This document shows positions 42,072 to 52,635 of a DNA stretch of 64,000 nucleotides, one piece after another (positions within the stretch are counted from its first letter, which is position 1; the number at the start of each line of letters is the position of its first letter). Source of the DNA: Sutcliffiella halmapala (lineage in GTDB: Bacteria > Bacillota > Bacilli > Bacillales > Bacillaceae_I); the NCBI RefSeq assembly GCF_002019665.1, contig NZ_KV917375.1, positions 3,296,825 through 3,360,824 on the forward strand, given 5' to 3'. Both the position numbers and the translations under genes were made by a program. A model generated the notes under the pieces. That model was not told where the DNA came from. It searched no databases and was given only the letters and a program-made list of their open reading frames with translations.

Positions 42072-42812
42072 ATGAAAATAGATATTATCGGAGACATTCA
42101 TGGCTGTTACGATGAATTCATTACTTTATTAAAAGAGTTAGGTTATGAAAAGCAAAAAAACCTCTATCAGCATCCAGAGGGAAGGAAGCTTGGATTTGTA
42201 GGAGATCTCACTGATCGTGGTCCCGCTTCTCTAAAAATAGTGGCTCTTGTAAGTAAGCTTGTTGAGAATGATATCGCTTATTATGTTCCAGGCAATCATT
42301 GCAACAAACTCTATCGTTTTTTCCTTGGCAATAAGGTACAACACACACATGGACTTGAAACGACTGTCACAGAATACGAAGCACTGTCTAAAAAAGAGCA
42401 AGAAAATATAAAAAAAACCTTTATTAGTTTGTATGAGAAAGCTCCACTCTACCAAGTTTTAGATAAAGGAAAACTCATCATCGCTCATGCTGGACTTAAG
42501 CATGAGTATATTGGGCAGCAAAGTAAAAAAGTGCAGATTTTTGTATTGTATGGAGATATAACCGGTGAGTTTCATGAAAATGGGATGCCTGTTAGAAAAG
42601 ATTGGGCTAAGGATTATAACGGGGATGCATGGATTGTATATGGTCATACTCCGGTGCGTGAAGTGCGAATTGTGAATAGAACTGCAAATATTGATACTGG
42701 CGCTATATTTGGTGGTAAGCTTTCTGCATTAAGGTACCCAGAGATGCTTACTGTTTCTGTGCCATCTAGTATGCCATTTGTGAAGGAGAAGTTTCGTGAG
42801 TTGTGGGACTGA
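42072..42812 (+). CDS. prpE: Bis(5'-nucleosyl)-tetraphosphatase PrpE
   Basis: About 246 residues from the ATG at 42072 (AAAGGAG 11 nt upstream; a TTG one codon earlier is also possible). Metallophosphatase motifs: [13 protein letters not shown] (GDxHG), [12 protein letters not shown] (GDxxDRG), [11 protein letters not shown] (GNHC/D), and [10 protein letters not shown] (GHTP). It hydrolyses symmetric Ap4A. B. subtilis PrpE is also a protein phosphatase linked to spore germination. Divergent from the antiporter gene. Confidence 0.92.
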   Translation: MKIDIIGDIHGCYDEFITLLKELGYEKQKNLYQHPEGRKLGFVGDLTDRGPASLKIVALVSKLVENDIAYYVPGNHCNKLYRFFLGNKVQHTHGLETTVTEYEALSKKEQENIKKTFISLYEKAPLYQVLDKGKLIIAHAGLKHEYIGQQSKKVQIFVLYGDITGEFHENGMPVRKDWAKDYNGDAWIVYGHTPVREVRIVNRTANIDTGAIFGGKLSALRYPEMLTVSVPSSMPFVKEKFRELWD

Positions 42813-42855
42813 CTGATAAACACTCTGTTTACCATAGCGTTTAATAGATCAAAAA

Positions 42856-42894
42856 AGAAAGAAGAAAGCTGTCATTTTTAGCTTTCTTCTTTCT
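42856..42894. terminator. Convergent terminator between prpE and the pseudouridine synthase gene
   Basis: A 15-bp perfect stem (42856-42870 with 42880-42894), 9-nt loop. It overlaps the end of the leftward gene. Confidence 0.8.
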
Positions 42895-43777
42895 TCAATA
42901 ACCCCATCATGTCTTTGGGTAATTTGGAGTGGAAGGTGAAGGTTTTTTCAGCAGATGGATGGTAAAAAGATAGTTCACAGCTGTGAAGTGCCTGTCGCTT
43001 TATATCTTTCTTTTTACCTCCATACAAATTATCCCCAGCTAATGGATGGCCGAGGTATGCCATGTGGACGCGAATTTGGTGCGTTCTTCCCGTTTCTAAA
43101 TGAAGGGACACATGGGTGAAGGCTTGAGATCTGCCAAGCACTTGATAATTCGTAATCGCTTTTTGTCCATCTTCTCTTACTTCGCGCTCGATTATGCTTG
43201 AATCTTTTCGACCGATTGGTGCGTCAATACGTCCGTTACTTTGTTGCACTAAGCCATGAGCGATCGCTTCATATCTTCTTTTAATCCCATATTCACGCTG
43301 TTGCAACGAGAATAAATGATGAGCATGGCGATGCTTTGCGATAAGCATTAAACCTGAGGTATCACGATCTAGTCTTGTCACGATGTGAATAGTCGATTCA
43401 TACCCTTTAGACTGGTAATAATGTAACAAAGCATTAGCAAGTGTTCCACTCCGGTGCTCTCTTGAAGGTATGGATGCAATAGCGGGTGGCTTGTCTATAA
43501 CAAGAACATAATCATCCTCATACACAATATCTAGTGGGATTTCTTCCGGTTGTAAATCCTCACTTGGTGTCTCCTTTGGAAATTGCACAACAATTTGATC
43601 TCCGGCCTTTAATAAATAGCGCACGGTCACTGGCTCATCGTTAACGAATAAACCTCCACCATAAAATTTAATCTCTGTGAGAGCACTTTTAGAAATCCGT
43701 TTTTCTTTTAAAAATTCACGTAATAATTTCCCTTTATCTTGCTGCTCGATGACGTAAGTTAAAGAAAACATGCTCAC
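42878..43777 (-). CDS. yjbO: RluD-family pseudouridine synthase (YjbO)
   Basis: 299 residues. An S4-like start (LLREFLKEKRISKSALTEIK) is followed by the catalytic motif THIVTRLDRDTSGLMLIAKH (Asp about residue 140) and RTHQIRVHMAYLGHPLAGDN. It isomerises uridines in ribosomal or transfer RNA; the target is unknown. GTG at 43777 has GAGG 9 nt upstream; ATG two codons later is possible. It follows nadK on the same strand by 17 nt, as in B. subtilis. Confidence 0.9.
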   Translation of the reverse strand: MSMFSLTYVIEQQDKGKLLREFLKEKRISKSALTEIKFYGGGLFVNDEPVTVRYLLKAGDQIVVQFPKETPSEDLQPEEIPLDIVYEDDYVLVIDKPPAIASIPSREHRSGTLANALLHYYQSKGYESTIHIVTRLDRDTSGLMLIAKHRHAHHLFSLQQREYGIKRRYEAIAHGLVQQSNGRIDAPIGRKDSSIIEREVREDGQKAITNYQVLGRSQAFTHVSLHLETGRTHQIRVHMAYLGHPLAGDNLYGGKKKDIKRQALHSCELSFYHPSAEKTFTFHSKLPKDMMGLLKKEES

Positions 43778-43794
43778 TTTTTATCCTCTTTCTC

Positions 43795-44592
43795 TCATTT
43801 ATCCGTAATAAAGGAATCACTAACTCTCTTCCAAAACGGAAACGGACGAAAACGAGCAAATCTGATTTTTTCTTTTGCTACTCTACATTGAATCGATTTA
43901 ACATCCTTATGCAACAAAGTTAAATGATCGATGGTGATTTGATAATCGACATCATTTACTGGCTTTAACAAACAGGTATGATGGTCAGGTAATACTAGTG
44001 GTGAACCAATCGTACGAAACACTCTGTTGTTAATAGAAGCCATTTCCGCTAATTGAATAGCAGGTAGCGACGGATGCAAAATAGCTCCACCTAGTGCTTT
44101 ATTGTATGCCGTACTTCCAGAAGGGGTGGATATACAAAGTCCATCTCCACGAAAGGTTTCAAAAAGTTGGCCTTTAATTTCCACATCCATCACAAGCGTA
44201 CCCTCTACACTTTTAACTGTGCATTCATTCAATGCCAAGTACCTTGCTTCACGGCCACCATCAATATATCGAATAATTACTTCAAGTAAAGGATATTCCA
44301 CAATTTGATAAGGTGTTTTCGCGATCGCGATGACAAGCTTTTCTATTTCTTCTGGTACCCAATCTGCATAAAAACCTAAGTGTCCTGTATGAACCCCAAT
44401 AAAAGCTGTTTTATCAAGGCGACTTCGATAGCGATGAAATGCATATAATAACGTCCCATCTCCACCAACTGAAACAACGATGTCTGGCTGATCTTCATCA
44501 TATACTAATTCAAAGTCCTGCAAATACGTTTTCATTTTATGCATAAGCGTATTAGACGTTGAATCCCCTTTGGAGGTAATTGCAAACTTCAT
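43795..44592 (-). CDS. nadK: NAD kinase (YjbN/NadF)
   Basis: 265 residues. [19 protein letters not shown] is the GGDGT motif; [15 protein letters not shown] and [20 protein letters not shown] are the second and third NAD kinase motifs. It phosphorylates NAD to NADP with ATP. It sits in the yjbM-nadK-yjbO operon between the (p)ppGpp synthetase (17 nt) and the pseudouridine synthase. Confidence 0.95.
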   Translation of the reverse strand: MKFAITSKGDSTSNTLMHKMKTYLQDFELVYDEDQPDIVVSVGGDGTLLYAFHRYRSRLDKTAFIGVHTGHLGFYADWVPEEIEKLVIAIAKTPYQIVEYPLLEVIIRYIDGGREARYLALNECTVKSVEGTLVMDVEIKGQLFETFRGDGLCISTPSGSTAYNKALGGAILHPSLPAIQLAEMASINNRVFRTIGSPLVLPDHHTCLLKPVNDVDYQITIDHLTLLHKDVKSIQCRVAKEKIRFARFRPFPFWKRVSDSFITDK

Positions 44593-44609
44593 ACTCCCAC
44601 CCCTGACTT

Positions 44610-45245
44610 TTAGTCGATATCTTTGTTTTCTTTTTTCCGTGAGAAAATAGCTTGCGCTTCTTGAATTTCTCCACGTATTAGAGACATTTCTGCATCTAAC
44701 AAATAAGCAGCTTCTGCTGCACGGACTAGCCGCTCTTTGATAACCTGAGGAAACTGCCCACTATACTTATAGTTTAAAGAATGCTCAATCGTAGCCCAAA
44801 AGTTCATTGCTAATGTACGAATTTGTATTTCTACAAGGATTTTCTTTTCTCCATCTATCGTTTGAACAGGATAACGAATCACCACATGATAAGATCTGTA
44901 TCCACTATTCTTCTTTGTAGAAATATAATCTCTTTCTTCGACTATTTCAAAGTCATTCCGGATTCGTAATAATTCCACTACCCGATGAATGTCATCAACA
45001 AACTGACACATCATTCGTACTCCAGCAATATCTTGCATTTCCTCTTCTAGTTTCTCTAATGAGATACCCTTTCGTGTTGCTTTATCTAAAATACTGGCAA
45101 TCGGTTTTACCCTTCCTGTCACAAACTCGATTGGAGAATGTTCAGATTGCATCTTAAATTGCCCACGAATTCCCTTTAATTTCACTTTCATTTCATCAAT
45201 TGCTTGTTTATAAGGCGCTAAAAACAAATCCCAATCTTGTATCAT
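44610..45245 (-). CDS. yjbM: Small (p)ppGpp synthetase YjbM (RelQ/SAS1)
   Basis: 211 residues, single RelA/SpoT synthetase domain. [17 protein letters not shown], then [17 protein letters not shown], and [19 protein letters not shown] are the substrate-binding motifs; [19 protein letters not shown] completes them. No hydrolase or regulatory domain. It makes (p)ppGpp or pGpp under envelope stress. First or second gene of the yjbL-yjbM-nadK-yjbO operon; it starts 15 nt after yjbL. Confidence 0.95.
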   Translation of the reverse strand: MIQDWDLFLAPYKQAIDEMKVKLKGIRGQFKMQSEHSPIEFVTGRVKPIASILDKATRKGISLEKLEEEMQDIAGVRMMCQFVDDIHRVVELLRIRNDFEIVEERDYISTKKNSGYRSYHVVIRYPVQTIDGEKKILVEIQIRTLAMNFWATIEHSLNYKYSGQFPQVIKERLVRAAEAAYLLDAEMSLIRGEIQEAQAIFSRKKENKDID

Positions 45246-45260
45246 ATTTGGCCAAACCCC

Positions 45261-45629
45261 TTAAAATATCTCGTTTACTCGCTTCTCCATCTCTTCTCCG
45301 TAATTAGCATTATCTCTAATATTTTCTATTAAGTAGCCAAGCTCTTCTTCTATGTTTGTTAATAATAAGGCGATATTTTGAATTTTAAGCACGACAGCTT
45401 TTTTTTCAATCTGTGCTTTTTTTAATGCTTCCCAGTATGTATCTCTTATGCTTACATAAATAAACTCAGAAGGTGTTTCCAGCTTGTAAATAAATGATAA
45501 ATTATCTGAGTCCACTAGCATTTGATTACTCGCTGATACTTGATCCAAAGAATAAGAAACAGGATCTGCTTGTAATAAAAGTTGATGTTCATTCCATGAT
45601 GTACTTATAATTTCAATTCTCTTTTGCAT
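45261..45629 (-). CDS. yjbL: YjbL-like protein, function unknown
   Basis: 122 residues, soluble, with a beta-rich first half (LYVSIRDTYWEALKKAQIEK in the middle) and a helical end. It occupies the position of yjbL in B. subtilis, between yjbK and yjbM. The function is unknown in the family. It is divergent from the CYTH gene and shares a short intergenic region with it. Confidence 0.75.
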   Translation of the reverse strand: MQKRIEIISTSWNEHQLLLQADPVSYSLDQVSASNQMLVDSDNLSFIYKLETPSEFIYVSIRDTYWEALKKAQIEKKAVVLKIQNIALLLTNIEEELGYLIENIRDNANYGEEMEKRVNEIF

Positions 45630-45804
45630 AATAATCTCCTTCCAACCTAAAGCCTACTCATTATTTTATCATAATTCCCAGTTATCATCTAAACGGAATG
45701 TCATTTTTTTCTTCACGCCTAAAGTACCTTTTATTGTTATGATTATTGATATCTGTTTGAAAGCGAGTAATAATAGAAGTATACCAATGATGAGAGGTAA
45801 TTAT

Positions 45805-46401
45805 ATGAACCATCAAGAAATTGAAATAGAATTCAAAAACATACTAACCTTCGAGGAATTCACAACTCTTTGTTCAAGTTTTCAAGTTCAAGCAGAAGAT
45901 TTTTTCTCTCAAGAAAATCATTATTTTGATACGCCAACCTTTTCATTAAAAGAAAGCGGTTGTGCACTTCGAATACGAAAAAAGGAAAATAACTATACCC
46001 TCACCCTTAAACAGCCTGCTAATGAAGGATTGCTTGAAACTCACCAAGTGATCACAGAAGAAGAAAAAGCAAAAATGTTCGAAGAGGAAGAGGGATTAAT
46101 CAACGGTGATATATTCACCATTTTAAAAGACCAATTAATGATTGACCCCCTATCAGTTCGCTATTTCGGAACACTTAAAACAAATCGTGTAGAATTTCCA
46201 TACAAAAATGGCTTGTTAGTATTAGATGAAAGTCATTATCTACAAACTAGTGATTTTGAAATCGAATATGAAGTCAGCAATTATTTAGAGGGCCAAAAGC
46301 ATTTTCAAGAGCTACTCCAGGCTCATAACATACCAGTTCGCGAAACGAAAAATAAAATTGCCCGCTTTTATGACATAAAAGTTTGTAGGCTCAATGAATA
46401 G
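45805..46401 (+). CDS. yjbK: CYTH-domain triphosphatase-like protein YjbK
   Basis: 198 residues from the ATG at 45805 (GAGAGGT upstream); an open frame reaches back to 45739 but has no signal. [19 protein letters not shown] holds the ExExK CYTH start; [20 protein letters not shown], then [20 protein letters not shown] with [10 protein letters not shown], are the other tunnel residues. CYTH enzymes hydrolyse inorganic triphosphate or thiamine triphosphate; the substrate of YjbK is uncertain. yjbJ starts 11 nt downstream. Confidence 0.9.
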   Translation: MNHQEIEIEFKNILTFEEFTTLCSSFQVQAEDFFSQENHYFDTPTFSLKESGCALRIRKKENNYTLTLKQPANEGLLETHQVITEEEKAKMFEEEEGLINGDIFTILKDQLMIDPLSVRYFGTLKTNRVEFPYKNGLLVLDESHYLQTSDFEIEYEVSNYLEGQKHFQELLQAHNIPVRETKNKIARFYDIKVCRLNE

Positions 46402-46412
46402 GATGGCAGAAA

Positions 46413-47051
46413 ATGAAAGTTGATCAGTTCCGATCTATGATGCAAATACAAGCATTGCAAACACTACAATCAAACAAACCCGCTTCCACTAATGCTAATA
46501 GCTATCAATCCTTCTCCCACATGTTCGAAGGATTATTAGAAGAGAAGCCCCAAGCTAGTCAAACTAGCACAAGTCCCTTTTCCTTGTCGCACCCTTTGAA
46601 CCTAGCTCATTTAACAAATTTTTCACCAACTATACAAGCATCATCTGTTCAACATACGCCAAGCATCGCTAACCGAACAAATTACGAGGACCTCATTCAA
46701 GAAGCGTCACTGAAGTACAACGTAGATCCAGCACTAATTAAATCGATCATCCAGCACGAATCCAGCTTCAACCCAAATGCCAAAAGCCACGCTGGCGCAC
46801 TCGGCCTCATGCAACTGATGCCACAAACCGCTAAAGGGCTAGGTGTAACGAATTCATTAGACCCAAAGCAAAACATCATGGGCGGAACGAAATACATCCG
46901 CCAAATGCTAGACCGCTACAACGGTAACATTCCACTAGCCCTAGCAGCCTATAACGCTGGCCCAGGAAACGTCGACAAATACAATGGAATTCCGCCATTT
47001 AAAGAAACAACCAACTACGTAAGAAAAATAACCGAAAGCCTAAAAGCCTAA
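46413..47051 (+). CDS. yjbJ: Lytic transglycosylase-like protein YjbJ
   Basis: 212 residues. A low-complexity Ser/Gln-rich N-terminal 90 residues without a signal peptide, then a complete SLT domain (about 95-205): [20 protein letters not shown] (catalytic Glu), [35 protein letters not shown], and [16 protein letters not shown]. It cleaves the glycan backbone between MurNAc and GlcNAc. How it reaches the wall is not clear. Co-transcribed with yjbK and ended by a terminator. Confidence 0.92.
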   Translation: MKVDQFRSMMQIQALQTLQSNKPASTNANSYQSFSHMFEGLLEEKPQASQTSTSPFSLSHPLNLAHLTNFSPTIQASSVQHTPSIANRTNYEDLIQEASLKYNVDPALIKSIIQHESSFNPNAKSHAGALGLMQLMPQTAKGLGVTNSLDPKQNIMGGTKYIRQMLDRYNGNIPLALAAYNAGPGNVDKYNGIPPFKETTNYVRKITESLKA

Positions 47052-47082
47052 AAGTGAGCGCCCCAAGCGCCCACTTTTTTTT
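47050..47082 (+). terminator. Terminator after yjbJ
   Basis: AAAAGTG / CACTTTT with an inner GCGC/GCGC stem (one mismatch) and an eight-T tail. Confidence 0.85.
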
Positions 47083-47237
47083 ACAACATAAATCAAAAGA
47101 ACAAAATCAAAACACCGCAAATCCACCCCTTTTCCCTTTATTTTGCAAGGTTGGAATCGAATTGTTTGAGATATAATAACCACATTGCTAAAATATACAT
47201 ACAATCTTCACATTGATTTTTATAAGGAGTTAAGAGA

Positions 47238-47654
47238 ATGATGAATAACATACAATCACCTTTTGAAAATATTGGCGGAGAACAAGTTATTCACGAACTT
47301 GTTGATGCATTTTACGCGCGTGTTAGTCGCCATCCTGATTTAGCTCCCATTTTTCCTGATGATTTAACGGATACAGCAAGGAAGCAAAAACAATTTCTTA
47401 CACAGTATTTAGGAGGTCCGTCTCTCTACACAAGTGAGCATGGACATCCCATGTTACGTGCAAGGCATCTGCCTTTTGAAATAACGCCAAAACGTGCCAA
47501 GTCATGGATAGCCTGTATGGAAGAAGCGATGGATGAAATTGGACTTGAGGGTTCATATCGAAAAGAATTTTTTCAGCGTTTAGTTTTAACAGCTCAACAT
47601 ATGATTAATACCCCAGACAAACCTGAAGAAAAGGAAGATTCATGTGACCTGTAA
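47238..47654 (+). CDS. yjbI: Truncated hemoglobin YjbI (group II)
   Basis: 138 residues. [20 protein letters not shown] opens the 2-over-2 globin; [20 protein letters not shown], then [20 protein letters not shown], contain the proximal His region and the group II Trp. It binds heme and oxygen, and in B. subtilis is thought to help YjbH or thiol proteins. Ribosome binding site TAAGGAGTTAAG. Its end overlaps yjbH by 11 nt. Confidence 0.93.
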   Translation: MMNNIQSPFENIGGEQVIHELVDAFYARVSRHPDLAPIFPDDLTDTARKQKQFLTQYLGGPSLYTSEHGHPMLRARHLPFEITPKRAKSWIACMEEAMDEIGLEGSYRKEFFQRLVLTAQHMINTPDKPEEKEDSCDL

Positions 47655-48513
47655 TGACAAACAATTATTTTATTTAAATAATATTCGCCATACAACAAAC
47701 AAACCAATTGAAGTCTATTTTTTTATAGATCCACTTTGCCCGGAATGTTGGGCATTAGAACCGATATTAAAGAAATTGCAAATGCAATATGGCCAGTACT
47801 TTACGATCAAGCATGTTCTCAGTGGAAATTTAACCACGTTAAATCTAGCAAAAAAACATTATGCGGCTTCGATGGCGCAGGTTTGGGAAAGAACCGCAAA
47901 TCGATCTGGTATGTCCTGTGATGGCTCATTATGGCTGGAAAATCCAATTTCGACTCCCTATGCAGCATCTCTAGCCATTAAATCTGCCGAGCTTCAAGGA
48001 AAAAAGGCAGGTATTAAGTTTTTGCGAAAGCTTCAAGAAGTATTATTTTTAGAAAAACAAAATATTTCGGAGCTACCTGTATTAATTGACTGTGCAGATT
48101 CTGTGGGATTAGATAAAGAAGAATTTATTAAAGACATTAACGGAGAATGTGCGTCAAAAGCATTAAAGTGTGATTTGAAAATCACAAACGAAATGGAAGT
48201 TAACGAAATCCCGACACTCGTTTTCTTTAATGAAAACATTGAAGAAGAAGGAATCAAGATTTCAGGGTATCATTCATACGACGTGTATGTACAGATCTTC
48301 CAAGACATGCTTGGAGAATACCCATTTCCAACGATGCTGCCATCATTAGAAGATTTTCTGCAACAATTTCAATTCGTTGCAACAAAAGAAATCTCTGTCG
48401 TATACAACTTACCTATCGCAGAGGTGGAACGCGAATTAAAGAAGTTACAATTAGCACAAAAAGTGGAGCAAGTTCCTGTTAAATACGGAACCTTTTGGAG
48501 ATATTTAGCATAG
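47644..48513 (+). CDS. yjbH: Spx degradation adaptor YjbH
   Basis: 289 residues, GTG start inside the end of yjbI. A DsbA-like thioredoxin domain with [20 protein letters not shown] (CPEC) near residue 32, a helical insertion, and a cis-Pro strand [20 protein letters not shown]. The C-terminal part (about 230-289) is the family-specific helical end. YjbH binds Spx and hands it to ClpXP; its redox state and aggregation control the thiol stress response. Spx itself lies 8 kb away at 56282. Confidence 0.93.
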   Translation: MTCNDKQLFYLNNIRHTTNKPIEVYFFIDPLCPECWALEPILKKLQMQYGQYFTIKHVLSGNLTTLNLAKKHYAASMAQVWERTANRSGMSCDGSLWLENPISTPYAASLAIKSAELQGKKAGIKFLRKLQEVLFLEKQNISELPVLIDCADSVGLDKEEFIKDINGECASKALKCDLKITNEMEVNEIPTLVFFNENIEEEGIKISGYHSYDVYVQIFQDMLGEYPFPTMLPSLEDFLQQFQFVATKEISVVYNLPIAEVERELKKLQLAQKVEQVPVKYGTFWRYLA

Positions 48514-48858
48514 AGAATCCAAACATAAGTGTTGGAGTTTTAAAGTATAGAAACCTCAATAATAGTAGTACGTATAAAGAAAAGCCTTGGTCCTAGGACC
48601 AAGGCTTTCTTCTTGTCATATAGACAACAAAGGGGATGGGAGAAATTTTTCACGGTCAAACAAAGGGGTATATGTTTGTTTGTGAATCGTTTCACGATAT
48701 TAATATATCAAATTTTGTCGACTTTTGACAAGTACTTTGCTTACTTTTTCACAAGTTTGTCACAATAAATAGGGTACAGTTATTTTTTTGAAATGATTTT
48801 GGCTTTCTAACATACATATAATGTAGGAGTAGTCCAAGGATAAGAAAGGAGAAATGTA
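48514..48858. other. Spacer between yjbH and yizD
   Basis: Holds the yjbH terminator (48581-48608) and the upstream region of yizD, which carries several TTTGACAAG / TTTGTCACAA half-sites. No gene seen. Confidence 0.45.
48581..48608 (+). terminator. Terminator after yjbH (perfect 28-bp palindrome)
   Basis: AAAGCCTTGGTCCT and its exact complement with no intervening bases; flanked by A and T runs. Confidence 0.85.
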
Positions 48859-49038
48859 ATGAGTAGATTACCATTTTTATTTGCCTTATTATTTATTTTT
48901 ATTTGTTTTGTTTTTAATATTTTGGGACTGATGAAGATTTATCCGCTCTATCTTACATCTCCTCTTTTATTTTTGTCCGTTTTGTTTTTGATAATTTTGC
49001 TAAATAATAAGCACCGGTTTCGTGGGTTTCGGAGGTAG
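48859..49038 (+). CDS. yizD: YizD-like small membrane protein
   Basis: 59 residues with two membrane segments (FLFALLFIFICFVFNILG, about 6-23; LLFLSVLFLIILL, about 36-48) and a basic tail HRFRGFRR. The ribosome binding site GAAAGGAG is good. It occupies the position of yizD, near yjbH and pepF as in B. subtilis. The function is unknown. Confidence 0.75.
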   Translation: MSRLPFLFALLFIFICFVFNILGLMKIYPLYLTSPLLFLSVLFLIILLNNKHRFRGFRR

Positions 49039-49152
49039 CTTAATTAGTTAACATATGGATTGGTACATTTTATTGCTAATACTTTTATAGTTGGGAAGCA
49101 ATCATAAAAGACTACCCTTTATACAACTGGTAGTCTTCTTTGTTTTTATAAT

Positions 49153-49320
49153 AGGCTCCCCTGAAAATAAAGTGCACCCTTTCAACCCCCTGAAGATTTC
49201 CGTGCCAGGCGTTCGCTTTCCGCGGGGCGCTTGTGGAACCTCCTCGGCTTTGCCTGCGGGGTCTCCACAAAACGCTACTTCCCGCAGGAGTCTCACGCCT
49301 TGCACTACAATCATCAGGTG
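49153..49320. repeat. Dispersed Bacillus repeat, copy 2 (uninterrupted)
   Basis: GC-rich, about 168 bp, with TTTCCGCGGGGCGC, CCTCCTCGGC, GGGGTCTCCACAAAACGCTA and CTTCCCGCAGGAGTC. The same element lies at 37525, where a group II intron interrupts it between CTTCCCG and CAGGAG; here that junction is at 49284/49285 and is empty. Elements of this type are common in Bacillaceae genomes. Confidence 0.8.
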
Positions 49321-49421
49321 AGACGGGGGATTCTTGAAGAACCACTTTTGCATTATCCATGATGCGATTTTTCTTTGCACTGCATGGCTGTCTCCTCTGA
49401 AAATGAGGATATCTCATTAAA

Positions 49422-49455
49422 CACACTGTTGATTTACGCTCTAATCAACAGTGTG
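49422..49455 (-). terminator. Probable pepF terminator
   Basis: A 13-bp perfect stem (CACACTGTTGATT with complement), 8-nt loop, 20 nt after the pepF stop; only a weak T-run. Confidence 0.6.
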
Positions 49456-49474
49456 GTATAACTTGGCCTTCTAT

Positions 49475-51289
49475 TTAGGAAAGTAGTTCTTCCATTTCTT
49501 TTAGCTTTTCTTCGAATACTTTGCATGCTTCTTCGATTGGGGTTGATTGGGTCATATCAACGCCTGCTTTTTTGAGTACTTCGATTGGATAGTCTGAGCT
49601 TCCCGCTTTGAGGAATTCTAAGTAGCGATCCACAGCTGGTTGGCCTTCTTCTAGGATTTGCTTACTTAGTGCAGTTGCTGCGCTATAGCCTGTCGCGTAC
49701 TGATAGACATAGTAGTTATAATAGAAGTGAGGAATTCTTGCCCACTCTAGGCCGATCTCTTCATCGATGTGAATGTTTTCACCGAAGTATTTTTTGTTTA
49801 GCTCATAATAAGTTTCTGTTAAAAGATCTGAAGTTAAGGCTTCTCCGTTTTGCGCTAGCTCGTGAATCTTGTGCTCATATTCAGCAAACATCGTTTGACG
49901 GAAAACGGTTCCACGGAAACCTTCTAAGAAATGATTGAGTAAATATAAACGCTTCTTATCATCATCAATAGTTTTTAGCAAATAGTCATTTAATAACGCT
50001 TCATTGCATGTAGAAGCCACTTCTGCTACGAAAATTGAGTAATTTCCATACGGGTATGGCTGGGTTTTTCTAGTGTAATAACTGTGTACAGAATGGCCGA
50101 ATTCATGAGCAAGGGTAAATAGGTTATTGACATTATCCTGCCAGTTCATAAGGATATAAGGGTTTGTCCCATAAGTACCAGAAGAATAAGCACCAGAGCG
50201 TTTTCCTTTATTCTCCTGTACATCCACCCATCTGTTTTCAAAGCCTTCTTTTAGGATATCTAAGTATTCCTCACCCAGTGGAGTCAGACCCTTTAACAAA
50301 TAATCCTTCGCTTCTTCATAAGGCACTTCCATTTTTACATCTTTAACAAGTGGTGTGTAGAGGTCGTACATGTGTAACTCCTCGACGCCTAAGACTTTTT
50401 TTCGTAATTCTACATATCTGTGTAGTAAATGAAGATTTTTGTTTACAGTATTCACTAAGTTATCATAAACTGTTTCAGGGATGTTGTTGTTGCTAAGTGC
50501 TGCATGACGAGCAGAGTCATAATTACGCACTTTTGCTTGGAAATTATCCTTTTTAACTGCTCCACCTAATGTGCTAGCAAATGTGTTTTTATATTTTCCA
50601 TATGTTTCGTAAACCGCTTTAAAAGCATTTTTACGAACCTCTTGTTTTTCACTTTCTAAGAAACGAATATAACGACCATGGGTAATTTCTACTTCTTCTC
50701 CGTCCTCATCCTTTACAGATGGGAAAGTTAAATCTGCATTGTTTAACATTCCAAATGTATTAGAAGATGCAGATAATACTTCAGACGCCTCTGCTAACAG
50801 GGCTTCTTCTTTAGCAGATAATATATGAGGTCGCTGATGATTAATTTCATCTAAAGAATGCTTGTATAGAGTAAGCTCTTCTTTTTCTTGAAGGAATTTC
50901 GCGATGTCTTCTTCCTTCATTGTTAAAATTTCAGGGACAACAAATGACAACGCGCTTGCAACCTGTGTGTAGAGATTTGTAGCACGATCATTTAAACCTT
51001 GATAGAAGCCATTTGTTGTATCTTGGTCATAGCGCATATGTGCATATGTATAAAGCTTTCCGAGACGACTTGATATAGAATCTTGATATTGTAGTGCTTC
51101 ATACAAATTGTCAGCAGACTTGGAAAGTTCCCCTTCAAAGTCCTTTATTTTTCCAATCAACCCTTTTACTTCTTGGAACTCCTTTTCCCAAGCCTCATCA
51201 CTTGGAAAAATATCTTCTAACCTCCATGTATCTTCCACAGAGATTTCTTTTCTTTCTTGCAATTTTTTTACTGCTGTTTGTTCCGCCAT
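49475..51289 (-). CDS. pepF: Oligoendopeptidase F (PepF)
   Basis: 604 residues, full length M3 metallopeptidase. NNLFTLAHEFGHSVHSYYTR contains the zinc motif HEFGH (about residue 390); YGNYSIFVAEVASTCNEALL supplies the third ligand Glu. It degrades oligopeptides in the cytoplasm. In B. subtilis PepF can also shorten signalling peptides. It lies alone on the minus strand, between coiA and yizD, in the conserved order. Confidence 0.95.
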   Translation of the reverse strand: MAEQTAVKKLQERKEISVEDTWRLEDIFPSDEAWEKEFQEVKGLIGKIKDFEGELSKSADNLYEALQYQDSISSRLGKLYTYAHMRYDQDTTNGFYQGLNDRATNLYTQVASALSFVVPEILTMKEEDIAKFLQEKEELTLYKHSLDEINHQRPHILSAKEEALLAEASEVLSASSNTFGMLNNADLTFPSVKDEDGEEVEITHGRYIRFLESEKQEVRKNAFKAVYETYGKYKNTFASTLGGAVKKDNFQAKVRNYDSARHAALSNNNIPETVYDNLVNTVNKNLHLLHRYVELRKKVLGVEELHMYDLYTPLVKDVKMEVPYEEAKDYLLKGLTPLGEEYLDILKEGFENRWVDVQENKGKRSGAYSSGTYGTNPYILMNWQDNVNNLFTLAHEFGHSVHSYYTRKTQPYPYGNYSIFVAEVASTCNEALLNDYLLKTIDDDKKRLYLLNHFLEGFRGTVFRQTMFAEYEHKIHELAQNGEALTSDLLTETYYELNKKYFGENIHIDEEIGLEWARIPHFYYNYYVYQYATGYSAATALSKQILEEGQPAVDRYLEFLKAGSSDYPIEVLKKAGVDMTQSTPIEEACKVFEEKLKEMEELLS

Positions 51290-51371
51290 GGACTGTACCC
51301 CCTTAACAAATTTAAAAATGGCATCTTTAAAACAATTCGACGCAAGCTTATTATTCCCTCTTTTCTTCTCA

Positions 51372-52562
51372 TTAAATGTCCTTTCCTTCCTGTATCTGTA
51401 ATATCCGCTCTAACACTTGTTTATCTTGGACAGACGCCTCTTCTAAATGAGTATATGGCATTTCTTTTTTCTTCTTTCGATAAATAATACTCGACTCTTT
51501 TTCAAGAATTCCTAATAATTCGAGGAGCATTAAATATTCTTTTATAGCATCTTCATAATGACCATATTTCACCAACGGTAGGTCCTTAACCTTGATGAAG
51601 GATTGCTTAATTCGTTGATTAAATCTTTTTACAATAGAAGGAACATGGATGATTGAGGAGACAGGAGTTTTATAGATGGAGTCAAAATACAACCAAGCTT
51701 GCCATTGTATGATAGGAGTTTGAAACCAATAAGACGAAGGTACAGGCAGACCAATTTCAGCGGGAAATAACGATAGTGGTATGTGCATTTTATTGTAGCA
51801 ATAGTAACGTAATTGTTGATTCTGCTTATACAAGCAATAGTTATATCTCCACTGCTTCTTGTGATGAAGCCATTTTGTTTTCCAGTACATCGGTTTATTT
51901 TTACTAGTTATCAATTTAGGTTCTAACTGCCATTCTTTACTCGATTGATAGGTTAGATAAGTGTCTAAACTACTGAAGCTAAACGTAGGAAACAAATAAT
52001 AAAATAAAGATTGTTGTGGACAAAAGCTTAATAAATAGGGAGAACTATCTGAAGAATGATTTTGCAGAAAAGCCCATTGAAAAGTGGATAGCTTCATATG
52101 TGTATCAACTGCTCCTAGCTTTTCCTTGCCAATTAACCAAATTGGAGTAATAAGAATGGATTCGTAAAGCTTTGTTCTGCGTTTTAGCGTAGAGGGATTT
52201 ATAGAGGAGCATTGAAACTCAAAAGCGAATTTTCGATCCGTTTCTAACAGTATATCTGCTCGTTGTTTTGTCTGAGGAATAAAGGATTCCAGCTGTGTAG
52301 CTCCATAATCTTGCAGCACCTTATAGAGCTTGTCTTTTCCTTCTAAATGATACCAAGTCTCTGGTTCTGTTGCCGCTCGACATTCTGCCTGAACATGAGC
52401 AAAATGGATCCTACGTATCTCGCCATTTTTCACTCTCACTTCTGCACCACAAGCGGGACAAAAAAAGCCTTGGTTCTTATCTCCTTTTAGTTCTAACTCT
52501 TGTGTGTTTTTTAAATCCATTAACGTGATAAAGGAACCATCTTTCCTTTTCGCAACAAACAT
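51372..52562 (-). CDS. coiA: Competence protein CoiA
   Basis: About 396 residues from the ATG at 52562 (GAAAGGTGTGAAG upstream); the open frame extends 12 codons further. FFCPACGAEVRVKNGEIRRI is the N-terminal zinc-ribbon-like motif with two of the Cys; HFAHVQAECRAATEPETWYH, then QTKQRADILLETDRKFAFEF with QCSSI, form the endonuclease-like core (D-x-n-ExQ). It is needed for transformation, probably for recombination of incoming DNA. Between pepF and cls on the same strand. Confidence 0.9.
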   Translation of the reverse strand: MFVAKRKDGSFITLMDLKNTQELELKGDKNQGFFCPACGAEVRVKNGEIRRIHFAHVQAECRAATEPETWYHLEGKDKLYKVLQDYGATQLESFIPQTKQRADILLETDRKFAFEFQCSSINPSTLKRRTKLYESILITPIWLIGKEKLGAVDTHMKLSTFQWAFLQNHSSDSSPYLLSFCPQQSLFYYLFPTFSFSSLDTYLTYQSSKEWQLEPKLITSKNKPMYWKTKWLHHKKQWRYNYCLYKQNQQLRYYCYNKMHIPLSLFPAEIGLPVPSSYWFQTPIIQWQAWLYFDSIYKTPVSSIIHVPSIVKRFNQRIKQSFIKVKDLPLVKYGHYEDAIKEYLMLLELLGILEKESSIIYRKKKKEMPYTHLEEASVQDKQVLERILQIQEGKDI

Positions 52563-52635
52563 CGCTTCACACCTTTCGAATTTTTCTACTCCATTCACCT
52601 ATTCGTCAAAACAAAACAAATTCCTCCAAAAAAAT

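Noticed and set aside
49091..49426. Several 76-104 codon frames within the dispersed repeat
   Set aside because: They arise from the GC-rich repeat itself, on both strands, with products of no family resemblance.
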